Source of the DNA: Thysanoteuthis rhombus
Lineage: Eukaryota > Mollusca > Cephalopoda > Oegopsida > Thysanoteuthidae
Assembly: GCA_963457665.1 (NCBI GenBank)
Contig: OY735220.1
Span: 31,409,716-31,473,715 of the forward strand
DNA length: 64,000 nucleotides
Direction of reading: 5' to 3'
Under the pieces are notes generated by a model, which saw only the letters and a program-made list of their open reading frames with translations, was not told the DNA's origin and did not search any database. Shown here piece after piece: positions 34,000 through 47,195 of this stretch; the first letter of the stretch is position 1; every line of letters begins with the position of its first letter. A program made the translations under genes and the position numbers.

Positions 34000-36900
34000 T
34001 GTCAATTGTGTTTTGGAATGTCAAATCCAGTTCCCCAGACATTCTAGAATATAACAGACACCTAGGGAAGGCTAGACGATTCCCAGCTGCAGCTCTGTGA
34101 AAAGCAAACAACAAATATCAGATTATTCTGAATAAATCACATACAATGATTAAAACAACTCACCCAATAAAATTCAAACAAGAAGGTACTTTATTTTAAG
34201 AAGCGTAACGATACAACCCTAGTTTATACAAATTTCATATAATTTGAAAATAAAACAAAGGAATCTATTCTTTTTTTCAATACATGAAAAATTTTGTAAA
34301 TACCCCAATATCTGAAGTAATATAATGATATTTGTTTAGTCTAGATGTTTGTAAAGTGCAACAAAGATCAATCATTCTCACATTAAAATCATTGTTAGCC
34401 TACTCTTGGTTTATTATGATCCTTTTGTTGTAGCAAAAGGAAATTTGGCCTGGTACTACATGATGTAAGTGTCAGTGTACCAGAAAATCATGTTCATATT
34501 TTCCAATCTTATCTAATCGTATGTTTGCTACAATCATTAGAATCACACAGACTTTTCTTCAGAGTGGCTCTCATTTTCATGAACTGCTAGAAACAGCTCC
34601 TAAACACAGCGGAAGTCAAAGTCTTCAATGAATAGAATTTTTTAGAATGAAACTCTTTTTTGAATTAATTTAGAAAAAAAAAGAAAATATTACCTAAAAG
34701 TGAAAGGACTAACCTTGTTCTGAAATTATTACCCTTGATTTAAGCTTTCAATTTTTTTATATGAATCAAATAGATGATAAACTGAAAGTGGCAATGATAT
34801 TTACCAAAGACATATTAAAATCATCGCAAATGGAAAGTTTAAAAGCATTGGTTAATTGCTTATGTAGGAGAATCAAAATACAATGGGAATCTGCTGTTGT
34901 GACTTGAGAAATAACTTTAAGGATGAAGGTATCAGATTACAGTTTATTAAATAAATTCTTACAGAAGTAGATGAGAACATCTCTCACCTGTAGGTTTTAT
35001 ATGAATTACAGCTTTTCCCTTTTTGAATTTTTTCCAAAATTTCCTAACAAGAGAAACCAAAATAAGATTTATTAATTTTGCTTCCTATTGATAGATTTTA
35101 AAATTAGGTGGCACTAATTAAGTGGTACATAATATAAATAATGGCAGCATAGCAAAAATTGCTACACTAGGTATGAAACTACTTAATAATCACAAAATAA
35201 ACTAAATGATCATTCATGAATTCTAGTGCTTTTAACCCTTTCAAGACTAATCTATTAAAGTGCTTGAATGTTTGAATTGTTTAAAGGGTATAAAAAAACA
35301 AAAATAAGCTCATTTTTATTCAATATTTAAAGAAAACTATTCTTTTATTAGATAAAAAATTTTCCAATCAATCATGATGGGATACATTAGTCCCATTCCT
35401 GGGGAAGATGAAAAACATGTAATTAGCTTATTACTTTGCCTTCATGTCTTTCCTGTTCCGTCAAGTAGTGTCAACTACTTTCCGTATCGGTTTCAGACTA
35501 TGATGACATGAAAATTCTTACTAATAGATATGCTGGAAATATGCAGTCAGATTAACTTATGGTAGCTATTTCATGATCTGTGTCCAACTAATATTTTCAT
35601 ATGATTTGTAGAAATCACTTACCTTTTCCAGATATAGTATAAAATATTTTTCAGTACTTTTAAAATCTGTATTTACAGGAGCTTAGGAATTGTTTTATAT
35701 TACTTCTTAATACTAATTTCTTGTTATTTATAAACTGTCTCTTTCATAAAAGACACAAATCTAGCCTCGGCATAATTGTCAAAAATTTGCTTTTGTGATA
35801 ATATCACTTGTACTAATCCATCAGCTTATAGCACTTTTCTGATTCACTTTGCCACAAATACTCCACTATGTTCATATTTGGGATATTTAGATTTAAGAAT
35901 TGTTCTGTTGCACTAGTTTGGCTTTGTAAAGTCTGTGTTGCTCTCAAAACATAAAGCTGTGATGGGCACATAATGCTTGAAACTTCAATTGATTAACTCT
36001 AACCGCTGGAGACCAATTTGAAATATGCTGCAAGCAAGACAGGTGGGGATCAATATTGCAGTAAGTACTCTTATTTACCTATTCTAGTCTGTCTATGAAG
36101 CAATGAAACTTGCTTGAGACATCGAGACTGACATTGATGAAGACAAGACAAACTTGATGGGAATGTTATCTGTAACTGTGATTCTTAAAGTTGCGATATT
36201 TAACTCTTCAGGAGTAGAATATATATTTCACTGAGAATTATCTTCATTATTGTTATTTTAAGTAAATATGATTATATTTGTATAAAATTCATCAAATTTT
36301 CACTCAAGTTCATAGCAGCTCCTAATCTTAAACATCATAATCCCTAAATGTACTTTTTGTATTTCTGTATTCCACTTTGACAGGTTAACTTAGAAAAGGA
36401 ACTTACAGTATAAATTACCAAACTAAACAGTCATTATTCTAAGTGCCAAATGCAAGCCATCAAATAACTCTACCTTGCTCAAGTCAATATCAAAGTATGA
36501 ACCATGACTTTATCAGAGAATAGATGATCAGAGGTTCATAGGATTTCAAATATTGAAACAAACTTATTAGCCTTTATTCACACTAATATACATTAGAAAT
36601 TATCTACAAGCTAGAACAATAGTTCAAGATTATTAAAACGTTTACACTATCATACAGAATGAAATATTTTACCAAAATTTCCATTTTTATCAATAAAGTC
36701 TACATAAAGTCTCAAAATAAATTTATTTATTATCATATTATTTCAATATTAGATGTTTTATTCAGTTGTCTGTTCCCTTAAATTAAATATGATTTGTAAC
36801 TAAGTATTTATTATGAAATTATCTTATATGTTTTTATATTTAACATTACTAGGGCTGCAATTCATACTTGTGCATAATCTTAGATTGAAACACCAGTGTG

Positions 36901-37009
36901 TTCTAGTACTGTAATTTCAAGAAATCAGGAAAGTTAGTTATTTGCATTTAGCTTTGTATTCTATTGCAATATCGAATATTGTAGTCCATTATAACATTCA
37001 AAGAACTAG
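34000..37009. other. Intron DNA, nothing recognised
   Basis: This is the first part of the 14.2-kb intron between the microexon and the 47.2-kb exon. No Ig-like frame or strong repeat was noticed on either strand. Confidence 0.5.
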
Positions 37010-38200
37010 AAAGCACTCAGAGAGTGTTCACCTCTGCCAACACCATTATCAATAGGAGCAATTGTGAATGGATCATCCCCAAAATTCAGTAAGTTCTTCC
37101 ATAGCCTATTGATCACCCTTCCAGAAAATATTATAAGAATTCATTGAAAACTCTTGGACATAGTGTGTGTACAAACATGAAATTCGGCTATATTGTATGG
37201 TTTGGATTTATAATTATGACGTAAGGGAGATAATTGTCGTTGGATCTGTTACAAAATTTGAACAGTTCTCTCATAGCCGATTGCCCACCTTTTCACAAAA
37301 TGTCATTGAAATTTATTAATAACTTTTGAGATATCAAGTGAACAGTCATTAGCATACACATTAAAGTAATTTTAAAAAAAGGAAAAATATCTGTCAATCA
37401 AAACAAAAATACCAGGATTGCCCCCAAATTCTACCACATCTTCCTTACCCCATTGGCCACCCTTTCACTGAATTTCATAGAAATTCATTCATTACACTTG
37501 AGGATATCATATGGACAGACATGACATTATGACAATATTATGTGGTTTGAACATAAAATGATGACAAAGGGGAGGTAAATGTGCATTTAGTCATTTCTTC
37601 TTCTGTGTATTGCTCACCCTTCCACAAAATATCATTGAAATTGATTGAGAACTTCTGGATATATCTTGCTGACAGGGAAACAAAAATTATGTGATTTTGA
37701 CCTACAACTGCCATGTAGGGGAGATAATTGGGCATGAATCCTCTCTAAAATATAAATTGTTCCTCTGTAGCCTATGGTCTACCCTTACACAAAATATAGA
37801 AAATCAATGAAAATTTATGTGGACAGGCATGAGATTTTTCCTAAATTGTACGATTTTGACGATGTAGGATAGGTAATTATGCATGGAGCTGCACCAAAAT
37901 TGAATAATTTATCTCGAAGCTTATTGTTGATCCCTCCGCAAAATTACATAGAAATCCATTTCAAGCTTTTTTTAAAACATCATATGGACAGTGATGAGTG
38001 TATACAGAAATATAATTGAAAGAAAAATATGGGAAAATATCTCTTAATAAGGGAAAAAAATCCTGAATCAGCCCACCCCCAACCCTTTCCGCAAAATTCC
38101 ATGGAAATTCATCTGATACTTTTGGAGACAGACAATCCAACAGAAGAACAAACAAATAAATCAACAGACAGATGGTTATAACCAAATATGTATACCACTT
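37010..38200. repeat. Degenerate tandem array, about seven units of roughly 160 bp
   Basis: The motif CACCCTTCCACAAAATATCATTGAAATT recurs at about 37118, 37280, 37440, 37610, 37775, 37925 and 38085. Each copy is followed by an ACTTTTGAGATATC-like stretch, GGACAGNCATGA and GGGAGATAATTG. It ends in CAGACAATCCAACAG, ACAAACAAATAAATCAACAG and ATGGTTATAACC, a simple-repeat-like tail. No protein is encoded. Confidence 0.7.
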
Positions 38201-38554
38201 TCTAACTTTGTTGACAGACGTTTTAATCTATTATAATGCTTAAATACTATTTGTGTATATAAATATCAAATAGTGATTGATAACAGCACTGTGATGGGTA
38301 GAGTACAATGGAATGATATATGTATAATTATCTATTATCATATTACAATTATAGTCTATTAAACTTACAAAAATTGTAATCAATTCAAATTATGAAAAGT
38401 ATTATCAATTAAATTGCTATAATGCTTTTTCATATCTTAGAAAAGTAATCAATCATAATCCTGAATGATCTTTTGTAATGATAGATTCCTATCTGTTATG
38501 AAATCAAAATAATAATCGAATTGTATTTTATAGTTAAAATCCGTCAAAATAAAA

Positions 38555-38885
38555 CTATCATCAAAACATTCAACATAGGTTTCTTCTGCTTTTAAATCGG
38601 TCTGGCTGACTATGTATGTATCACAAGTACTGGCTGTACAAATGAAGCTAACAGGCAGAGAATTTCAACATTTACTCAAATATGGATAGAAAAAAGTTTT
38701 TTTTTTGTTTCCTGAAAATTCATTCCTAATTAAGTCTTCAATTTCAATTTGCTTTGTAAGTTTATATTAAATTGGTCCCTTAGTTTGTGTCTATCAGCAG
38801 TCACTCTTATATTTTGAAAATTCAGACTTTAGAGATCGCATCCAAACAAAAGGCGGAAGGAACCTATTCATTGATCACCGTATTG
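38555..38885 (+). repeat. Dispersed repeat family A, copy 7, truncated
   Basis: The start ATCAAAACATTCAACATAGG and the landmarks GGCTGACTATGTATGTATC, TTTATATTAAATTGGTCCC and TATTCATTGATCACC are present. The terminal CCAAAAGATGTTGGTCAC block is missing. Confidence 0.7.
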
Positions 38886-39274
38886 ATTATTTTAATTACC
38901 TATTATTTCATTTTGATATTTATCTGTAATATATTGAAATAATGATAAATTTCAGTATGACTTTGCTTATATATTAATTATGATTTATTGCAATGTTGCA
39001 AAATTACCCCATTATGGGATGAAAACTAACTTCCGTTCTAATGATTGTCAACCATCAACACATATGATGATTAGCAATGTGCAGCGTTCGTGCTGTCGCC
39101 AAAAATAGTAGTTGCAGTATTTGCATTTAGTAGCTATAAAGTTCTTGTGAAATCTCACATCAAAGGAGATATGTAATAAGACAATATACATATAGTCACG
39201 ATCAAGGAACTGTGCCATCCACAAATTTAGCGAGAAGGAAAGGAAGGTAACCAGCAAAAAAACCTAGGTAAATA

Positions 39275-39420
39275 AGTGTAACCAGCTTGAAGTGCTGGGG
39301 TCAATAAGCATTGACCACATGTCTTCAGGGCTTTCATAGGGAGACAGCATAAGAAGTGTTTTAGATATCAAGCTAAAAGAAGGGTTTCATATCAATTCTT
39401 GATTGAGATATAATAAAGAA
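39275..39420 (+). mobile_element. Fragment related to the right arm of the 6.6-kb long-TIR element
   Basis: GTAACCAGCTTGAAGTGCTG, AGCATTGACCACATG and AGCTAAAAGAAGGGTTTCAT match the order and orientation of the right arm at 7590-7720 (ATAACCAGCTAGGGGTGCTG, AGCATTGGACCATG, AGCTAAAAGAAGAGTTTCAT). The rest of the element was not found nearby. Confidence 0.6.
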
Positions 39421-39975
39421 TAATCTAAAAATAGAAAAATTGATAAAAACAAAAAAATGATAAAAATCTGTTTATGGTCAATAGAATGCTATTCTTCAAG
39501 CTCACTGGAATGCAATTCTTTATTATCTGAAGGACCCTGAAAAATCTAAAAAATAATCTAAAAAGAATGAGGTGGGGTCAGACCTAGCGCTGCCACTGAT
39601 GAAATGCAATGTGTGCATCCATGTTTTTCATATGCCGTCATTTTTTGGCAGCAATGATAAATTAGTTATAAATAGTAGTTTTTTAGAGCAATAGTAATAT
39701 TTTATAATACTCTAATATTGGTCTATTACAATAATATTATAGATGGTCATGAATCCAAGTATTAGTCTAATTCAGTGTCATAATACTTAAGTGATACATG
39801 TCTCTCTGAACTACTATGCTTTACATGCATACATGTTAATTGCGATATCAAAATCAGGGTTCATTTTTATTATACAAAACTGGTTTATTGTAATATCCAT
39901 ATAGTTTTTAGAGGCATCTTTGGCTTTCTATAAGAGGCTCTGTCTGTAGGTCAGTTGGTCGGTCCCCATATTGTT

Positions 39976-40262
39976 TCTCAGCTGTTTCAAGTCAGATTTA
40001 CTTGAAACTTTGTAGAAAGGTATCCATTGATGAGATGCTTCTTACTTATAAATATCTTCCACTTATGGTCATGTGATCTGGCAATAATGAAGTTTAAACT
40101 TTGTTTTAAAATCGATTTTCTCAGCTGTTTTATGTAAGATTTACTTGTAACTTGATAGGTGTTCCTTGATATGATACTTCTTACCTAAAATTATCTTCTG
40201 CTCAGGGTCATGTGATCTGGCAATGATGGCATTTAAACTTTGTAGTAGATGCCTTGTTGAAT
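39976..40262. repeat. 143-bp tandem dimer
   Basis: TCTCAGCTGTTTCAAGTCAG (39976) and TCTCAGCTGTTTTATGTAAG (40119) start two units. Both run through ATTTACTTG, TTGATRWGATRCTTCTTAC, GGTCATGTGATCTGGCAAT and TTTAAACTTTG. Confidence 0.75.
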
Positions 40263-40404
40263 TTTTGGTTCTTGAGATATTACCATTAACATAGTATCCG
40301 CAAAAGAACAACAAAATTATTCATGTATGGATCAGGACTTCAGCCTAATACCAGAGTAATTGAGGAGGATCTAAGTGTAGTATGTATGCACCCATTTAAG
40401 GATG

Positions 40405-40407
<3 letters not shown>

Positions 40408-40444
<37 letters not shown>

Positions 40445-40445
40445 T

Positions 40446-40483
<38 letters not shown>

Positions 40484-40504
40484 CAGAGATACACACACAC
40501 ACAA
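40408..40504. repeat. Compound microsatellite (AC)n-(TA)n-(GA)n-(AC)n
   Basis: Four consecutive dinucleotide tracts of different type occupy about 97 bp. The open frames over them are artefacts. Confidence 0.95.
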
Positions 40505-41749
40505 ACATGCACACATTTTGTTTTATATACATCGACAGAAACTTATTACTATGGCAACATAGTGTTTTAGCATTGCTTAAGCAAGACAATATGTGAATTC
40601 AACAATATTTTGAATTTTTTTTCAAATTCATTCTTGGGTGAAGTATTGCACCATTATTATCAAAGGTAATTAATGGTAATAGCTCGTCAAAATTAATAAT
40701 AGTAATGATATATGAATAGATGTAACTTTTTTCAAAATTGAAATAGCAATCTCTATCTTATTATTCACAACTAACATAATTTATTCAAAGTATAAATTAT
40801 ATTAAAAAATACTAGTTTAAACAAAAACTTTTAAAGGCAAAAAGCATTAAAAATTTTGAAATAATCAACTGAACTTTAACAAACTCAGAACTTTTCATCA
40901 AGTTTTATTCTCAATTAAATTTTAAATCAAAGATTGAAAAGTAATTGTAAAATACAAATTTTCCAGCATACTTTTTTATATTTCATGGCAAACAGTTTAA
41001 TCTACCTGCTTAAAAATTATCAATTTTCAATGATGATCTATTGCTTGACCCAGTTTGTGTGTGGGTTTTTATGTGTTTACTCCACACCCATACTGGATAC
41101 TGGTCCAAAAGTAGAACTAATGAATCTAAGATTATAGTATTACAATATAAAATTTATACATTTAACATGGCAATGATCACTGAAAACTGGAAGCAAAATT
41201 ATCACTGATTCTAGTAGCTGACTTTTTTTTAATTTACTTTTTTTTTCATAAGCCAAAATAATATAAAGCGAATAGGCAATTACTATTAATTTATATGGGA
41301 AAAATTTTTAAGGATGCCAAGACACAAAAAATGGTGAGGATGATATATCCGGCTGAGTCATTGAAGGTCATGTGGTAGGAGGTACAGGAGACTGGGGTGT
41401 AGAAAAAAGAGTAACGGGGTTGCACGACCTTTATAATGGCTCGCTGCAAAACAAAAGCTGAGCAGTATTTTCGCTTTTCGTCTTTTTTTTTTTAAAAAGC
41501 GTAAAAGTGACATAAATCTTTTTTAAAAAAAATTAAAAGCAGGGGATACCTGAATTTGAATTCCATTTGATGAATTTTTTTAGAAAAGGAACTGAGAATA
41601 AGCTCGTTAGTGGAAGAGTCCATGACTACGGACAAAGGAAATCATCCTGGTCCTTATTCAAGTGGAGATTTGTAATACGAGGTAGGTTAAAGGGAAGTAA
41701 GCTAATCATAGAGTTACCTCCCTCAGCAAAATTCAGCTGAACAGTTGGG

Positions 41750-41908
41750 TTTTTTTTTTATTGCAATTCACTAAGCGTCATTCTACGATCTTCAGGACGG
41801 ATCGAAAATGAAGATTAAGCCTCCAGCAAGACTCGAACTCACTTCCCTTATACCTAGGAGTCTGTCATTTTAAGTCACATACCATACCAATTAGGCTACA
41901 AAGGCCTG
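41750..41908 (-). repeat. tRNA-derived SINE
   Basis: On the minus strand the element begins AGGCCTTTGTAGCCTAATTG, with A-box-like TAGCCTAATTGGTATGG. It has a B box GAGTTCGAGTCTTGC, then about 65 bp of body ending in an A-rich tail (the T run at 41750-41759 on the + strand). The order tRNA head, body, A tail is that of a SINE. Confidence 0.65.
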
Positions 41909-42962
41909 GATGAAAATGACATAAAATGAAAATGATATAATTCTCATAATAGAAATAAGATGATTAAAGGACAAGAACTATCAGACATAAGAACTGAAAT
42001 TAGGTGTGGCGTGTGGTGTTTTGTATCTTGTGTGTGCTATGCGCTACGGATGCACAAAATGAAAAAGATATTTCAATGTCTGTAGGACTTCAAAAGCTTT
42101 TTTGATACAATGTAGCTAAGGTGTTCTCAATTGTAAGGTGTAAAGTTTCACACACTCACTCTTTCAATGTTACAAAATGACGAACAAATAAAAAGGAATA
42201 AGACAATCATGGAAAGAAAAAGAATATTTGGATAGGACAATTTTATTTGGTGTCTAATCTAAATTCTTTTTTCTTTTAATTCTCCAATTTCTACAATTGG
42301 GAACACCCTCCCTACATTGAGCCTAAAAGGCTTCAACTGTTAACTGAGACACTAAAATATTTTTACACTTTTTTGCATCCTTTGCTCTCAGTACATTCAA
42401 GATACAAAGCACCATAGGCCACTTAAAATTAGAAGCTAACATACTTTCGATGTTTCAATTTCTACTTCTAACATCATGCAATGGTAATCTGAGAGTTGCA
42501 ATAAGAAACAATAGAATTAATATGAAAAAAATACCAGCCAAAAAGTTTATAAACATTGATGATGCTTTTTCTAAAAAAATAATAATAGAATAAAAATACA
42601 CACATATGAATGTGTGTGTGTGTGCGCCTGTGGGTGGAAAGACAATCTGAACTGAAAACCAAATTAAATACAAAGTTATTTATTCATATTTGTGGTGATA
42701 TTGGGGGGGGGGCAGCTTCAACAGACCAAGAACGATAAAATGATGGCGTAGAATCTAGGACAGGGAATAGAGATTCTTATCTATGTGGCGGTGTGGGAAG
42801 GCCAAGTTGAGTCATGGTTAAGGTGAGGGACTTAGTTGTGGCTGTATATGTTTGAGAGGCTATAGTATTTGTAAGGGTGTTTGTTAGTGCGTGTGTGATT
42901 CTGCTTGAACTTTGTGTATGTGCTCATAGTGTATGTTCTAGTGATTCTATGTGTGTGAATGA

Positions 42963-42967
<5 letters not shown>

Positions 42968-43010
<43 letters not shown>
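42968..43010. repeat. (TA)n microsatellite
   Basis: About 42 bp of TA in the 14-kb intron, preceded by TGTG-rich DNA. Confidence 0.95.
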
Positions 43011-43012
<2 letters not shown>

Positions 43013-44519
43013 GGTTGGTGTTGGGTTTAGAGGTTTTGCTCGAAGAAAAATATTGTCAGATTAGAGTCAAATTCCTATAAAAAATACCGACTGGCTTAAC
43101 CATTGCGGTTCCCCACAATGAACTGAAAGTAAATGTCCAGGTTAGCATTATAGTTACATTGTAAAAAGAAACCTCATCCAGAATCTTTCAAAATCTATTT
43201 TATCACATCTGACGAATTTCTGGAGGGTTTGAAGGTCTAATAGAATGAAAGTGCATAAAACTGGATTTTTTCAATGTAAATTTAGCGTCAGTTTTTAGTT
43301 GTCAATATTCACAGTAAAAACAAAAATGAACTTATGTATGATGACCTCATCTTAGGGAGTGTAAAGAGATGTTGATGGCTAACTAAGCATTTTAATAATC
43401 TCAAAGAATGAAGATTTTGTTCATTTATATCAGTAAATCAACATGTCATGAAGTATATATGCCATTGAATAAAATAAAAAATAAATAAACGCTTTCAATC
43501 AAAATTCACAATTACAGCATAATGTTAAATATTAGTGCTGAAAAACTCTAATGTATTTAAACATTTCAAGTGTTTTAATAAAAAAAAATAGGATTCTCAG
43601 CTTCAGGAATTATCTTCATTAAACAATAGTGATTCTTGGAAATACATTGAAGTCAAATATTTTTATTTACCCTTTCTCCTCTATAAAGATCGCTTTGCTT
43701 GAAAGTAAGGATTATATATATTCAGTACTATTTGTGATTTTAAAAGATTTTCCTATTCTACAGTAAACCACTGCTAATGAATTATGAATAATTGATTATT
43801 AGGATCTTAAACAGGGAAACTATTGGATTTCTAAATAGTTTAAGGTTTTACTTTAGTGATTTACGTTATTTATAATCTTGATGGTATTGAATTTATTAAA
43901 TAAAAAATTACATCTTGGATAGATACCAATTTTCTACTTGGCAGTAATGTATCTCTGTTAAGTATCTTCCTCTCCCTAAGTTTTTCTCTGATATAATCAT
44001 TGAATTCAAACTCATCTCATTTCCTCAAACCTTTGAAACGCAGTAGATATTTGAGATGCTAATTCACTCAGATTGTTACATACTTATGTCAATTACAATT
44101 ATTACTTATGGTGGTAAATTTACTCTGTAGCTTAAGATTTCTCATGTACTCACATTGCATATGACAAAGAAATTTGCAAGTCCATAGTTTGGGAATTTTT
44201 CTTTGAAGTAAGTTTCATTAAACATGATGGATAATTTTTGTTGGTTTAACTTTGTTGATAATTTTTCTCGTTTATGAATCAGATGTTTTTTCACTGGATA
44301 ACAATAGTGAAGAGGAGCTTATTCACAAACAAGAAAATAATTTAAAAAGTTAAACCAAAAAAGATTATCCATTGTGTTTTATCCATTTGATCAGCTTGGA
44401 AGAAAAATCGCTGCCTAAATGTACATTACTTAAATTTAAGGATTTACAAAGATTTATGTATTTCATGTGTTGCAAAGATTATCAAAAACATACTATTGAT
44501 TTGTTTCATTTATTTGTGT

Positions 44520-44640
44520 AAATTCCATGTAGAATAGTGCCACAACCACTCAGCTAAGATTTAAGTAAGTTTTTTACGGGTTGGAGTTACTAGCCTGACA
44601 CCCAACTAACCTCCTTTACCTGGGTTTAGGACTAGCTTTT
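44520..44640. repeat. Dispersed repeat family C, left-part copy
   Basis: GTAAATTCCATGTAGAATAGTGCC, AACCACTCAGCTAAG and GTTACTAGCCTGACACCCAACTAACCTCCTTTACC parallel the left half of the 30.75-kb copy (GTAAACTCC..., AACCACTCTGCTGGG, TTGCTAGCCCCACATCAAACCCTCC). Confidence 0.4.
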
Positions 44641-44689
44641 CATTAAAAATGTTAGGATTTCATATTTTCAACATTGTATAACTTAGTAA

Positions 44690-45395
44690 TGATAAAAAAA
44701 TGACAGCATTATTAACATATGAATTGGCACTTCTGCCTGGGATAAGAGAATCTGTGCAATCTGCTCAATTATCACTCCCAATCTCTGCCTAGGATCGGAG
44801 TGTACTATCTATGTGCTCTTTGTAGGATCAAAGTGTTGCTCCTTGGCCCTCTGTCTTGGATCAGAGTGTAGTATCTGTTCACTGTACTCACTTTGGTGGC
44901 TTTGTGTTGTTCCAATGATGTGGCCAATGATGGCTTACTGAGACTTGTTATTGCCAAGAGCTAGAGGCCCAAGATTCATCCTGTGTGCTAAAAAAATAAC
45001 TCTACCCAGTCTCGGGGGAGCAGTACACCCCAAGGCAGTACTGTCCCATCACACTAAATGGGATGGGTCAGGCTTGCCCTGATGCATTCGCAACACTAGT
45101 TGGAGGGATTGGAGCGATTTTTGCTGCTTTGCCATTACTAGAACCCCACATTAAAAATGACCTCATGTCACATCTTGGAAGCAAGTAGATAAGGATCAGA
45201 GTATAGTATCTGTGTGCTCAGTCTAGGATCAAAATGGTTCTCCGCAGCACTTCTTTCTATGATTATAGTGTAGTGTCTGTGTGCTCATTGGAAAGTGTTC
45301 CATATGAAAAAATCTACATACATTGCATTTTGTAGATGTGGCAGATCAACTTGAAAATTGAAGAAACCTATGTTAATAGTTTCATTGAGGATTTT
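44690..45395. repeat. Dispersed repeat family B, copy 2, apparently interrupted
   Basis: Family B blocks (CACTTCTGCCTGGGATAAG, GGATCAAAGTGTTGCTCC, GATCAGAGTGTAGTATCTGT) occur at 44725-44905 and again at 45190-45300. They are separated by about 285 bp of different, GC-richer sequence. A minus-strand family A end (GATCAACTTGAAAATTGAAG, AACCTATGTTAATAG) follows at 45345-45395. Confidence 0.55.
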
Positions 45396-46034
45396 TAATA
45401 TAAGTTAGTGATATAATTCAATGATATAATTCAGTTACTAAAATTGAATAAATATGAACTTTTTGTGCAATTTCTATGTTATATATATATTACAAATTAT
45501 TCTTTAAATGATAAATAGGATAATTATCAGATTTACACCACAAAACAAAAATTGCTCTCTTTTTACAAACTAATAGACTTTCAATAATCTCACTGAAGAA
45601 AACAGTAATACATAATTCGAATGATCAAAACAGTGTTAGCTCTCATACTAAAATATCCTAAAATTATATACTGATAAATTGATTACAGTAAAGACATTCT
45701 CTTATTTTCGTATAGAATTGGTCATTCTGAGATACGTTGTTGAAGTGTCAAGATTTTAAATAGTATCTGCTTGTCACTCTAAAGTTATTCATAAGGAGCC
45801 ATTTTTATCTCCTTTTTAAGTTATTATGGATAGTTGTCAGATGTACACAAGAGACTGTCATCACTATGAGCTCTAGTTTTGTTTCCAAACTCCTTAAATA
45901 GTTACTCTGTCTAAATTATGTAGCACCTGATTTTCCTATCTAACCATATCCCATATTTCTTAATATCCTAATTATGAAATATATATGTTAATTACTCTTA
46001 TCAGAAATTAATATTGTCACACTGTACCCATAAA

Positions 46035-46220
46035 AAATGATAAAATATATTGATCAGTATTTTTGCCTAGGATCTAAATATCCATGCACTCTGCTTAGTA
46101 TCAAAGAGTCACTCACCGGTCCTCTGCCTAGAATCAGTGTAATATTTGTGCCATCATTGAGAAGTGTTATGTATACAAAAATATATAAATACTGATATAC
46201 ATTGTGGTTTATATATATGT
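46035..46220. repeat. Dispersed repeat family B, copy 3
   Basis: TTGCCTAGGATCTAAATATC, CTGCTTAGTATCAAAGAG and CTGCCTAGAATCAGTGTAAT follow the same order as the 18.9-kb copy. Confidence 0.6.
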
Positions 46221-47195
46221 GGATACTACAGATAACATTCCCTCAATTTGTCTTCTCTTTGCGAAAATGACATCAGTTTGATTTACTACAAGAGGTTTAG
46301 TAATTGAATGCTTTCATTTTTCCAAATTATTTAAATTGTTGATTATTGTGATTTTGTAGCAAGAATGTTCTTTACATTTTATAAAATACGTAGGCTTTTC
46401 AACATTATAGAAAATAGATATTAGATTACAATGATGACCAAAATTCAAATTTATGTCAAAGATCAATTCTGAAAATTTTTTTATCCTTTCTTCCAAATTA
46501 TAAAATGCAGTGGGTCAGTTTTTAGTTGTCAACATTTTCAGTTGAAACTTCAAAAATAAACTTATATTAAAGCTCATGAGGATGTTCAAAATTGTTTCCA
46601 CCATTACAAAGAATTTTTTTTTTGTTATTTGATGTTTAATTTCACACTCAAAAAGGCCTCAGCATTCTCAAATATTCTACGAAGCATTTACTTTTCAACT
46701 TTACCAATATTTTGGCCATTCTGTGAATTTATGATACTGAAAAACATGAAATGTTACCAAATATCATCAAATATTCTGAGATTCAAATGTTAATTAGAAA
46801 TGTATGGTTGATATTGTAATTTACTCTGCATGCTGGACTATAAGATGGATAGGGTATTTAGAAGATTTCCATTCACTGCTACTCATCCAAGCCCCATAAC
46901 TGTCTGTATTGGGCTTTGGTAGACAGACTCCTAGTCATAATACCAGTGCATTGGATGCAGTGTAATATTTGCATATTTTTTTTCCTAACAAATGTCTATT
47001 TGATATAATGGCATGTACAATATGTATTTTTTATAAAGATAATATTCATTATTTGATAAAATCAATCTACATTATTTTTGTTTGTACAAATTTTCATACA
47101 TAATCTCCTTTATATAAAGCACTATTTTGAAGATTCTGTCTGTAGTAGGAATACTTGGACAAAATAATAAAATGTTTTTTTTTAATTATTTTCAG

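Noticed and set aside
37010-38200. Possible CRISPR-like array because of regularly spaced cores
   Set aside because: The units are about 160 bp and similar throughout, with no unique spacers, in a eukaryotic intron. It is an ordinary degenerate tandem repeat.
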